Shown here: positions 22,232-31,906 of the stretch, one piece after another | How the letters are laid out: each line of letters opens with the position of its first letter | How positions within the stretch are numbered: the first letter of the stretch is position 1 | The notes under the pieces: model-generated | The model's database searches: none | Seen by the model: only the letters and a program-made list of their open reading frames with translations | What the model was told of the DNA's origin: nothing | Source: Plantago major | Lineage: Eukaryota; Streptophyta; Magnoliopsida; Lamiales; Plantaginaceae | NCBI GenBank assembly: GCA_026545765.1 | Contig: CM048839.1 | Coordinates: forward strand, 45,306,677-45,370,676 | DNA: 64,000 nucleotides | Direction of reading: 5' to 3' | Position numbers and translations under genes: made by a program

Positions 22232-23683
22232 TTAACCAATCTTCAGTTCCATTCTTCTCAAGGTGTTGTCAGTTCTCCTGAAGTTATCCTCAGCCTTGGC
22301 GATAAATGAATTGGTCCTCGCGGTAAATTCACCTTGCTGCTTCACAAATTTCCCGATATCTCCCATCTCCTTCATTATAGTATCTATATTTTCTCCTATG
22401 GAGGATGGCTTGAGCAGGTTTTGCGATGCCTTCGGTGGTGGTGTGGGGACAGGTGCCACAGTGGGTGGTCTAGGTGGTATTTCAGGTGGGTTCAAGCTTG
22501 GTCCAGTACGGTAAGATAAAAGAGGGTGTTAGGGGATAAAGTTGTTCACTGGTTGGTTTCTCAGTCTCCATTTCCTTGATTCTTGCACGTAGTGAGCCTC
22601 TTCTAGTTGTGTCGGTTCCTCCGGTTCTTCATTCACAGCATCCTTCCTTCCCATCCTTATCTCTATGGCTTCAATCCTCCTGTTAATCTGTTTCCAAGGG
22701 GTTTCCTAGATTGCTCTAACCTCCTTAGTAGCCACCCTTCTTCCTCGTCCTTTCTACATAGAGTTCTCAGTAAGGTTCTCTCACACTTCCCAAATCCTTC
22801 TTGGGGGTGCATCTAGCAGGTTTCCTTGACATGCTCCATCGATCAGTGCTTGGCTGATAGAGTCAATTCCCTTGTAGAAGTTGTTGACTTTGTCAAACAG
22901 TGCGTAAGAGTGCATTGGGCATCTGTCAAGTAGATCCTTGTATCTTTCCCATGCTTCGTGAAAGGTTTCTCCGTCAAATTGGTTGAAGTTTTGGATCTGG
23001 CTCTTCAGGTCGGATGTCTTCCTCAATGGGAAGTATCTGAGCATGAACTTGTTGGAAACCTCGTCCCACGTAGTCAAGTTGCCCGGCTGTAGTGAGATAA
23101 GCCAGTTCTTTGCCTTGTCCTTAAGGAAGCTAGGAAAAACCCTTCTTCTAAGTTGACATTCTGTGAGCCCATTCAATGGTATACCTCCAACTATTGCATA
23201 GAATTCCCTCATAAAGTGCATCGGGTCCTCAGTTGGGTTCCCGTAGAAGTGTGGTAGTTGGTTCAGATGAGTTCCTTTCAGATCAAATTCTCTCGCAATC
23301 CTCTCCAGATAGATGCTTGAGGCATGCGGTGTAAGCCTTGGCATAACATAGTCGCACATGGGTCTATAGTCTTCGTCTACCAGTTCCACCCTTGCGTAGT
23401 TATCCCTTCTTCGGTTCTCATCTAATCTTAATCCCTCATCGGCTATCCTTAGCCATTCCTGTTCTAGTTCTTCTCTCTCAGCTTGAATCTCAAGTCGAAT
23501 CTTAAGCATTTGTTCAAGTTCAGAAGTTGCGACATTCCCAGATGGATTGTCATTGTTGTTTATTTCTCCACTCATGTTGCTAGATGACTCCAAGATAGTA
23601 GTGGGCAATTTCCGCCTTTCAAGCTTATCTATGTCGTCTTTAAACGGTACTACTGGTGTTCCCGCGCTTCTCCTGCCTTGCAT
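22232..23683 (-). pseudogene. Gag of element A
   Basis: ATG at 23683. The first 300 codons are open and contain a Retrotrans_gag domain: HFYGNPTEDPMHFMREF, LKDKAKNWLISLQPG, FMLRYFPLRKTSDLK and FDGETFHEAWERYKDLL. A coiled, Glu/Arg-rich segment precedes it. The frame stops at 22781 where B has Cys (TGC versus TGA). The continuation, a Pro-rich and coiled-coil segment, is recognisable down to 22232 in another open piece. No zinc knuckle was seen. Confidence 0.75.
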
Positions 23684-23967
23684 AAAGACTAACAGACAAA
23701 CCTTTGCAGATATGGATACATAATACTAAAATGATAAGAAACAGAAATTTAAAATAACGTATTTTTGGATTTTTTTTAAATAAGAAAACAAAATAATACG
23801 GAAAAGAAAATATTTTTGGATTTTTGCTGTAGAAATCAATTCCCACGGGTTTTATGACTTTTTTTGGGTTTATGATATACGAATTTAAAAGACAGTGCGT
23901 AAATGAAAAGCGAAAGAAAGATTTCAACTTATCTCGGACGATCGAAATTGCTTGAGCGGTCAAGTGT

Positions 23968-23985
23968 CCCCGCCAGCAGCGTCAA
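23968..23985 (-). other. Primer-binding site of element A
   Basis: TGACGCTGCTGGCGGGG on the minus strand, a few bases inside the 5' LTR. It is a mutated form of the tRNA-Asp-type site TGGCGCCGTTGCCGGGG of Athila elements. B has a closer version. Confidence 0.6.
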
Positions 23986-23989
23986 ATTT

Positions 23990-24458
23990 TGATGTGCACT
24001 CAAAGATTTCGATTTTCGATGTAGAACCTGTAATTTCTAAATACAATCAAGATTAAATTTATAAGTCGGAAGTCCTCAAATCCACAGTTTATAGCGGAAA
24101 GCTGACTCGGGATGTCGTTCTCCACGAACACTTAGCATAAGAACAAGCAAATAACGTTTGTAAATTGTATGCAGAAAAGTAAACAGATTGATCACAGACA
24201 GATTAAATAAATCGTAGTAAACACTAATTGCTTTGTTGTAAATCGATGATGGGAAATGTGTAAAGGTTCCCCAACCTCCCTCTGCTATGTTACTCCCAAC
24301 TTCCTAGATAAAATCCTACGCGATTACCTCTAACGACAGCAGGGCATAATACTATTGTGCTAAGGTGCAGTTGGCACGAGTACCCCTACTCAGTTCAATG
24401 AAACTACTGTGTCACTTAGCAGCACATCACACCACAAAGGATTTATAGAGTTGTATAA
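23990..24458 (-). repeat. 5' LTR of element A, inner part
   Basis: Homologous to the start of 15896-17259. It is cut at 24458 by element B, and the LTR resumes at 46470. TATAA (24454-24458) is the duplicated target. Confidence 0.9.
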
Positions 24459-24850
24459 TGATGTGCAATGAAATGTGCGATATAGCATGCTTTTAGACCC
24501 TCGTTTTTATTGCCTTAGATTCAATATTTGTATAGTTTTATGGTCAATTACCAACTTCCTGTGTATTTTGTAGGTCATGATCGCGTTTTTTGAGGAATTG
24601 CACGATTTCAGGCACGAAAACGGCATAATTGTGCGAAATCGAGAAAGTTAAGCAAATACAAAAAATTGGCCGTTGCACGGAGTTCGAGGAGTCAAAACAT
24701 GTCATGCGACCAACCAATGAGAAGATAATTGAAGATTCAACAACTTTGTAGAAGACCACTTTTCGAGAAAACAAAGTTACGAAGTCCAAAATTGAAGAAC
24801 GAATAAAACAGATTCGAATGTGCAGAAGTCGCACTTGGCGGCCACTAGGG

Positions 24851-24890
24851 GACCGCAGAAGGGCTCTCTGCGGTCACCAGGCGACCGCAG
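24851..24890 (+). promoter_or_regulatory. GACCGCAG inverted-repeat cluster upstream of the LTR TATA box
   Basis: GACCGCAGA (24851-24859) and TCTGCGGTC (24867-24875) form a perfect 9-bp stem with a 7-nt loop. A third GACCGCAG is at 24883-24890. The stem is conserved in the other LTR (45531-45555) and imperfectly in A. It lies about 100-140 bp upstream of the TATA box, where a promoter control site would be expected. Confidence 0.5.
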
Positions 24891-24993
24891 TCCAGTGTCG
24901 ATTTTGTTCTGTGTCTGTTTCTTGGCCTGTCAGGCTAAGGCCCGTCTTCCTAAACCTTCCTTAATGATGGTGGCCAAAGCACGAAATTTCAAC

Positions 24994-25001
24994 TATAAAT
25001 A
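24994..25001 (+). promoter_or_regulatory. TATA box of the element B 5' LTR
   Basis: TATAAATA; the copy in the 3' LTR is at 45678-45685. Transcription is inferred to start about 30 bp downstream, which defines the U3/R boundary. Confidence 0.6.
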
Positions 25002-25784
25002 AGACCTCAGGGGTCTCATAATTCTACACCACTCACAAAGCAGCTCTCCTGAGAGAGAACCAGTCCTCGAGGAAGTGAAACCCCAAAACCGCTGGCTGTC
25101 AGGCACCCAGAAGGAGGAAACCCTAGATGCAGCACGAAGACATCAGAGACTAAGCTTCTTCTTCTTTCTTTTCTTCTTAGATTTCGATTCATGTCTGTTT
25201 ATTACTATGAGTAGCTAACTTTCTTTTGTAAAGGCGAACCACCGTAACTCTGCTTTTGCTACTTCTTTATATATTGTGATATATTAATGGAATGGTTATT
25301 AGACGTAAATCATGGTTATACAACTCTATACATCCTTCGTGGTGTGATGTTCAGCTGAGTGACACAGTAGTTTCATTGAACTGAGTAGGGGTACTCGTCC
25401 TGACAGTGCCTTGGCATAGTAGTATTATGCCCTGCTGTCGTTAGAGGTAATTGCGTAGGATTTTAACTATGAAGTTGGGAGTAGCATAACAGAGGGAGGT
25501 CGGGGAACCTTTACACCTTTCCATCATTGATTACATCTTTCAAATTAGGGTTTACTACGAATTAATCATTCTGTTTGCAATCAATCTGTTTACTTTTCAG
25601 CACACAATTTACAAATGTTATTTGTTTGTTCCTATGCTAAGTGTCCGTGGAGAATGACATCCCAAGTTAACTTACTGCTATTGCTGTAGTTTGAGAGCTT
25701 CCGACTGATATAAATTTAATCTGTGATTGTAATTGAGAATTATAGGTACTATAATGCTTTCAAATCCTTAAGTGCACATCAAAA

Positions 25785-25805
25785 TTTGGCGCTGCTGCCA
25801 GGGAC
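25785..25805 (+). other. Primer-binding site of element B
   Basis: TGGCGCTGCTGCCAGGGAC starts 6 nt after the LTR end. It is close to the tRNA-Asp-type Athila site TGGCGCCGTTGCCGGGGA. Confidence 0.65.
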
Positions 25806-26107
25806 ACTTGACCGCTCAAGCAAGTTTCGATCATCTGAGATAAGTTAAAATCTTTCTTTCGCTTTTTAAATTATGCACTGTCTTTTAAATTCGTATAGCA
25901 TAAACCCAAAAAAAATCATAAAACCTGTGGGAATCAATCTCCACAGCAAAAAATCCAAAAATATTTTCTTTTCTGTATTAGTTTGCTTCCTTATCAAAAA
26001 ATCGAAAAACAAATAACTTTTGATTTCTGTTTATTATCTTTATAATATTTTCTATTCGTATCTGCAATAGTCGTTTGTTAGTGTTTCATATACTAAACAG
26101 GAAAAGC

Positions 26108-27486
26108 ATGGAATCGCCTAGTGACGCAAACAGGGAGGGGGCTAGCATGAGACTCACCCTGGTTACGTTCCAATGTGAGAACTTGAAGAGCTACTCAAAG
26201 TTCATCTCGAGATTAAAACTGAGAGAGAAGAACTAGAACAAGAAAGGCTAAGGAGAACCGAGGAAAGACTGAGGATAGATGAGAACAGAAGAAGGGATAA
26301 CCACGCAAGGGTGGAACTAAGAGACAGACCCATGCGCGACTATGTTATGCCGATATTTACATCGCATACCTCGAGCATCTATCTTTAGAGAGTTGCAAGA
26401 CAATATGATCTAAAGGGCACTCATCTGAACTATCTACCGCACTTCTACGGTAACCCGACTGAAAACCCGATGCACTTTCTCAGGGAGTTCTACACAGTAG
26501 TTAGGAGTATACCACTCAATGGGCTCACAGAATGTCAGCTTCAAAGAAGAGCATTCCCTAATTGCCTCAAGGACAGGGCAAAGGACTGGTTATGGTCACT
26601 ACCGCCAAATAGTCTGAACACGTGGGACGAAGTGTTCAATAAGTTTATGCTCAGGTACTTCCCACTTAAGAAGACATCTGACCTGAAGAACCAAATCCAG
26701 AACTTCAGCCAATTTGACGGAGAAACCTTTCACGAAACGTGTGAGAGATATAAGGATTTACCTGACAACTGCCCAACATACTCATGTGGAACATTCGACA
26801 AGGTCAACAACTTTTACAGGGGAATCGACTCTACTAGCCAGGCACTCATCGATTGAGCATGTCAAGGAAACCTGTTGAACATATCGCCAAGGAAGATTTG
26901 GGAGGTATGCGAAAACATAAGTGAAAACTCCAGACATAAAGGACGAGTGAAAAGGAGAGCACCCTCAAGGGAAACCTCAATTGAGGAAGCATACTATATT
27001 CAGGTCAACCACCCCGCGAGAGAAGCATTGGGCCAACCCCTAATGCCAAAACCAGGAAGAGTATCAGACTCTCCTATCCAACAGCAGCTGTCGGAACTAG
27101 AAAGGAAGGTTGACTTATTAATGAGAGAAATGATGAGGATGGAAGTCACAATAAGAGGACAAGGAGAAGCCATCATGGGGTTTGGAACCACATTCGGAGG
27201 AGCTGGCGAAAGATTCGCAAGGACTGAGGAACGTCTTCAGCAAAATGAAAGACAGACATATGAGGTTAGATGGGATATGAACGAGCTTGCATTCAACCAA
27301 CAGGAAAAATCTGAATTCGATTGTGAATTTGGTCGAATGAGGCATCCGAAGGAGGGATACGACCTAGATTCAGTGATCATCGAAATCGAATTAGGAGGGA
27401 ATGAAGACGACACGAGAAGAGAAGGAATAAGGCAACTCTCTGAGAATCGCTCTAATGAAGATCGGGGTACCCACCCCAACAACTGA
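26108..27486 (+). pseudogene. Gag of element B
   Basis: ATG at 26108. The early part has frameshifts and a stop (TAG near 26383). The Retrotrans_gag core is then open from 26470 to 26856 with LRYFPLKKTSDLKNQ and FDGETFHETCERYK, parallel to A. A TGA at 26854-26856 replaces a Gly codon of A. The same frame continues from 26875 to 27486 as a coiled-coil, Met/Arg/Glu-rich tail. No protease follows: homology to A resumes only at the GGGGTCGAGCTATAAGAC stretch before the leader hairpin. Confidence 0.75.
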
Positions 27487-27530
27487 GTCGTCAACCAGGG
27501 GTCGAGCTATAAGACATTAAACAAGCGCTT

Positions 27531-27548
27531 CTTGGGAGGCAACCCAAG
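27531..27548 (+). promoter_or_regulatory. Conserved leader hairpin of element B
   Basis: CTTGGGAGGCAACCCAAG, identical to the copy in A, between gag and the env-position ORF. Confidence 0.6.
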
Positions 27549-27791
27549 GTCACGTTTACTTTTACGCATTTACATTCGCATTTTCAATTTTCGTTTTTTT
27601 CTCATTTTCCGTGCCAAAATTATTTTCCGAAAAACTTTTCAAAATTATTTCCAAAATTTCATATTTATTATGTTTGCTTATTGAAAAAACAAAAAAAAAA
27701 ACCAAAAAAGAATTGAAAACGCGCGATTCATCGCGTTCGAAGGGCATTGAACTTCCAACAAGCGCATGTGGACACTCCCTTCCCCATTTAA

Positions 27792-27809
27792 CCCCCCCCC
27801 CCCCCCCCC
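27792..27809 (+). repeat. Poly(C) tract (18 C) in the env-gene leader of element B
   Basis: Located about 105 bp upstream of the place where A has its intron donor. Homologous to 20808-20821. Confidence 0.75.
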
Positions 27810-27918
27810 AAATATTTTTTCCTACTCCCACTTCATTTCTCTTCCAAAATTCTTCACTTGCTCTATAATTCTATCTTCTCCATTGAATTTTTAGCTTACC
27901 CATCCAACATCAAGTACT

Positions 27919-28824
27919 ATGGGAAGAACCAAAGGAGGCAAGAATGTAGGTGAACCAAGCACTAAGAGAGCGAAGAAAGAAAAGAAGGTGGCATCGACGA
28001 CCCTCTCAAGCAAAGATCGAAGTTAGCTATTGGTTAATAGCGACCGAGGGGTAATCCTCGAAAGAAACATAGAGATCGGATGGGGGATGAACCCGGCCCT
28101 TAATTGGATTCATGACGTTTTGAGTCTCTATGTTTGGGGAACCTTCACTTCCATCCTCCAAGGGTACGACATAGAGATAGTTCGGGAGTTCTACGAGGAG
28201 TACTTCCAACTGAAGATTAAAAAGCCGGAGGATGCACTACTGGATCACCCCATTACCATACAAGGGGTAGATTTCATGTTTGGGCCGGGAGCTATCAATG
28301 AATTCTTCAACATACCCGAGGAGCACATTCATAGAGAATACAAGGAACCGACATATCCCGAGTTGAAGTACGGAGACATCCTACCAAACATCCTAAGGGT
28401 ATCACTCGGAGAAAGATTTAGAGAGGTTGCGGTGCGATTATCCATCCCGAGGGCTACGCTCAATGAAAGAGCAAGGTTTTGGATGCACTTTGTAGAGACC
28501 AACTTGAAGCCAACCCTACACCACGAAGGGCTTAAAGATGACGTAGCCACACTTGTCTACGCAATTATGGAGGGTCACTACATTGATGTTGGGAGAATCA
28601 TCATGAAGGAAATGCAACTGGTGAAAGGTTACAAAAGAAGGAACCTGCCATTCCCCGGTCTTATCACCGCAATACGCAAGAAGAATGGGGTTCCTACTAG
28701 TGAGTCAGGATTTGCTCGGCTCGTAGAACCTTTTGATGAAGATAGTACCAACCACCTCCTTGAGATGCACGAGAAGGCTACCAAACCCGAACTTAGAAGA
28801 AGGGGAATAGCGGATCCGCCGTAA
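27919..28824 (+). pseudogene. Env-position ORF of element B ('putative plant transposon protein' type)
   Basis: Homologous to 19140-20097. The ATG at 27919 is followed by a Lys-rich N-terminus (basic, nuclear-signal-like: KRAKKEKK). One TAG at 28024-28026 interrupts the frame; 265 codons are then open to 28824. Landmarks are IVREFYEEYFQL, ITIQGVDFMFGPGAINEFF, NERARFWMHFVETNLKP, HYIDVGRIIMKEM and NLPFPGLIT. No transmembrane segment or signal peptide is visible, so calling it an envelope gene would rest on position only. The leader is already in the spliced form. Confidence 0.65.
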
Positions 28825-28836
28825 GTTGCTTTTAAC

Positions 28837-29226
28837 ATGAATTCATTCAACAAATTTGTGAACAAATACCAGATTGGGAGTCAAGGGAGTGAGCAAAGGC
28901 GAGATGAGATGAATGAAATGGACCGGAGGTCGGAGTGGAACAATCATGTTACCCACCTACACCGCTATGAGCATATCTCTTTCCAGCAGGAGAACATTGA
29001 TGGGTATGGTCACTATGAGTATCCACCTTATTACCCACCACTGCAGATCTATCCACCGCCCGAGGTCGATCCATCGGTGTACTACCAAGGCAATCAAGGA
29101 TTTTATCCCCCACCGCCCCCTGGAGGATCTTCGTCCAACCACCATCTGGATTGGAAGAAACAGCACCGAGAGGGTAGTATCTTCTCTTTTTCTCTTTACT
29201 TTCCTAGTTTCTCTATCTGCTCTTAG
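28837..29226 (+). CDS. Pro/Tyr-rich tail ORF of element B
   Basis: 129 codons directly after the env-position frame. A polar N-terminal part is followed by repeated YPPYYPPLQIYPPPEVDPS-like segments. A homologous Pro/Tyr-rich stretch follows the frame in A. Probably the C-terminal part of the same protein, separated by the stop at 28824, rather than an independent gene. Confidence 0.45.
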   Translation: MNSFNKFVNKYQIGSQGSEQRRDEMNEMDRRSEWNNHVTHLHRYEHISFQQENIDGYGHYEYPPYYPPLQIYPPPEVDPSVYYQGNQGFYPPPPPGGSSSNHHLDWKKQHREGSIFSFSLYFPSFSICS

Positions 29227-29870
29227 CTAGGTTTGGGGGAGGAATTTGACTATTACTTGCTCCGTCTGTAATAACTTTAAATACTCGCACTTAGTAGTTT
29301 GAATTTTAATTTATGCTTATTTGTTACGTCTAAGGTCTTTTACTTGTTGAAAAAAGTTTTGATCTGTGGAAGAGTACCGAGTGTGAACCATAACTAAGAT
29401 GAGGGGTTGTGGATTTGTTTTCTTGCTTCGCTGCTTGCTGAATATATGATCTGACCGAATCCGACCCATGCTACTTTGATGAGTGAGTTTACTTGCTACT
29501 CTAATTGAAGTCCTGTGTGCAACCGTGTGAACACTGCTACCCTTGAATCTTTATTTGTCAGCGGCATAAATATGATTAGTAGTACTCACCTTTCTGAATC
29601 CTTTTCTATACCTTTCACTAACCCCGCTGAAAGCTTTTTTAAGCACTTTTGAAACTCCACCATATATCCTGTACATGCTTTACTTAAGCGGTGACAGCAA
29701 CCTACCGCCAAGCTTGAATGAAGAAACAAAGCAACGAGTTCCAAAGAATGGAGGAGAATCATGTTTTGATCATGATCGAGAATTGGTTTGGGGGAAGTAG
29801 AGAAGAAAACCCTAACCCTAGTTCGAGAAATTGGTTTGGGGGAGAAGTTGAAGATGAACATCATCGAAGG
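29227..29870 (+). other. 3' UTR of element B, part 1
   Basis: Non-coding, collinear with A's 3' region (on the minus strand, about 18180-18830). GGTTTGGGGGA occurs repeatedly. Interrupted by element C at 29871; continues at 44214. Confidence 0.65.
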
Positions 29871-30804
29871 TGTTGGGGGTCTAACTCCACAATCACTTAG
29901 ATTTATTTAACTCTTCCAAATGGTGCCAAGATGAGAGGCTCCTTGCTAGGTGAGGATCGAAGCGTAAGAACCAGCTGCCAACTACTCCGTGGGACACACA
30001 CTTGAGTGGGGGGAGGGATTAGTGCCCGGTTTGCTAAGTGTCAAACCGGGATGAGACTTTACTCGAGAGTGACTGCGGATCGACTCTGTATAGTGCTCGT
30101 GATGTGACTAGCGAGAAGACTTGTTCGAAGTGACTTACTTGGTCTCCCCTTGCTTATGAGGATATGTGCCCTATTTATAGGCTACCATTGAGATGGAAGG
30201 CCTTGCTAGGATCGCGCCATGTGTACGGCTAGGATTGAGCCACCAATGCTAAGATGAGGCCCATGTGATAATGAAGCTTTAGCCCATGCCATCTTGGGCT
30301 TTAGGGGTAATTGGTCATTATGGGGAGAGTTCTTGAGGATGTGTGAGTCTCGAGATCTCGTGTTCGGAGGGTCGGTCGGATGTCTGGACAGACTGGTTGT
30401 CGGTGAGGAAGTTCCTCTGTCATCAACTCTTCCGTCGAGCTTCATGGGTTCGGACATCTCACTCTTTGGTGCCCACTTGCTTGGTAGCCTATGAGATGGT
30501 CATGCTGGATCCGAGTTAACATCCGTATCGGAGTCTTTGGGTCGGAGAGGGTGCTGACTTAGCACTATGCTCCTTTCCCAGGGAGGCTCGGACCACGGTG
30601 GGTCGGATCTAGGGTTCCGGGTCGGGCCTTGCAGGTCCTAATCCTTTGTCCCTTTCTTTCAGGGTGGGTCGGACCATAGGTGGTCTGCCCGGATCGGACC
30701 ATTGGCTCGGACATAAGTGCCTCGGATCCATTGGATGACTTGGGATGCCTTAGGATTCGCTCCTAGGTCCTTTATGACGGATTGGACATATTTCCGTATC
30801 AACA
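29871..30804 (-). repeat. 3' LTR of element C (934 bp)
   Basis: Pairs with 43248-44208. TATA box TATAAATA on minus at 30172-30179. A polypurine tract (CTAGGGGGACATA on minus) abuts it at 30805-30817. Differences from the 5' LTR are crowded between about 29985 and 30440; outside that block the two are almost identical. Confidence 0.9.
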
Positions 30805-30817
30805 TATGTCCCCCTAG

Positions 30818-31466
30818 TTTCCAAGTATCTTAGTAGAAGATAGTTGTGGAACTATTGTTTTGGGAAGCTGTTTTGAGGAAAAGAATCCGTTCTCCAGTCC
30901 AATCCGTTTCGATCCCGTTGAAAAAAAAGGTGTACTCCGTACTTCGTGTGGCCATTGACTTAGTCTCTCTCCCCCCCCCCCCCCTTTTTTCTTTTTCTAA
31001 AACATCGTTGCCATCCGAGGGAGAAGGTCCGAAGAGCAACGAAGTGAAGAAAAAAGAAAAAAGGGTATTTGTAATGGAGACTAAGTTTAGGCTCCGAACA
31101 TCGGTAGTGTACCTTTGATGAGCTACGGTGGCGGACCGTAGGTGTGTGTCCCGTCCGAACCAGGCTCTGTGGTTGCGGGAAGGTCCGAAGGGTAATCGCT
31201 CGAGTATACGAGGTTCCTTGTGTGGACAAGTTATGCTGGGCTGATAAGCCGCTGGGCGTCCGAAAAGATGATACTCCGGAGCTCTCGTGTTGTCTGACGC
31301 CCGAGAGAGGGAGAGTTGTTGTATTCATATATCCAAGAGGTAAATTCGTTGTACCCATTCGTCATTTCACTTGGTATAATTGTACTATACCATTGGATGG
31401 TTCTTGATCGACGGTGGAGATTAAATCCGAAAAATCGCGACGGTTGGAGTTCCCGATATGGCCCTC
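30818..31466. other. Spacer of element C between 3' LTR and antisense promoter
   Basis: Non-coding. Holds a run of about 16 C at 30969-30984. Presumably contains the upstream control region of the antisense gene. Confidence 0.4.
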
Positions 31467-31474
31467 TATAAATA
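31467..31474 (+). promoter_or_regulatory. Promoter (TATA box) of the antisense gene of element C
   Basis: CTCTATAAATAGAGGGG contains TATAAATA on the plus strand, opposite to gag-pol. It is followed by a transcribed-looking leader and a consensus splice donor at 31635. Confidence 0.6.
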
Positions 31475-31634
31475 GAGGGGTTGGCCGCTTCATTTCTCAT
31501 CGTTTAGACAGAGAATTTTTGCATTCCGAGTACATCCGAAGCAACTACCAGCAATCCGAAGCGAGCAAAGAGCGGTTCGAAGCGCGTGATCTTGTGCAGA
31601 GTCAAGTCACTTCTTTCCAATCATCCGAGTCCAA

Positions 31635-31905
31635 GTAAGTTCACTTGTCTCGTCTTATGATTAAATCATCTCTGTTGTCTTTCATCTTCAAGTTACTCGG
31701 ATGTATGCTTATGATGTGTAGTATAGTTGATAACCAATACGTACTTGATTTTGGCTAACACCGAATAAGTGTAGTACTGACTCCGAACTAACTGTGCCGA
31801 GTAAGCTGCTAGTTTTGGTTTTAAGTTGGCCATTTTAATATACATAAACGACCTCTCGATTTGCCGCCATCTTAGAGCTTACGATATTGCTTTCTCCTTT
31901 CCTAG
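31635..31905 (+). other. 5' UTR intron of the antisense gene
   Basis: Donor GTCCAA/GTAAGTTC, acceptor TTTCCTTTCCTAG. The ATG lies one base after the acceptor (31907). 271 bp, T-rich, a typical plant intron. Confidence 0.6.
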
Positions 31906-31906
31906 G

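Larger units (their letters stand above)
24459..25781 (+). repeat. 5' LTR of element B (1323 bp)
   Basis: Near-identical to 45141-46464. It begins TGATGTGCAATG (the 3' LTR begins TGATGTGACAATG) and ends AAGTGCACATCA. Holds an inverted-repeat cluster (24851-24890), a TATA box (24994-25001) and a CT-rich transcribed leader. Confidence 0.9.
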
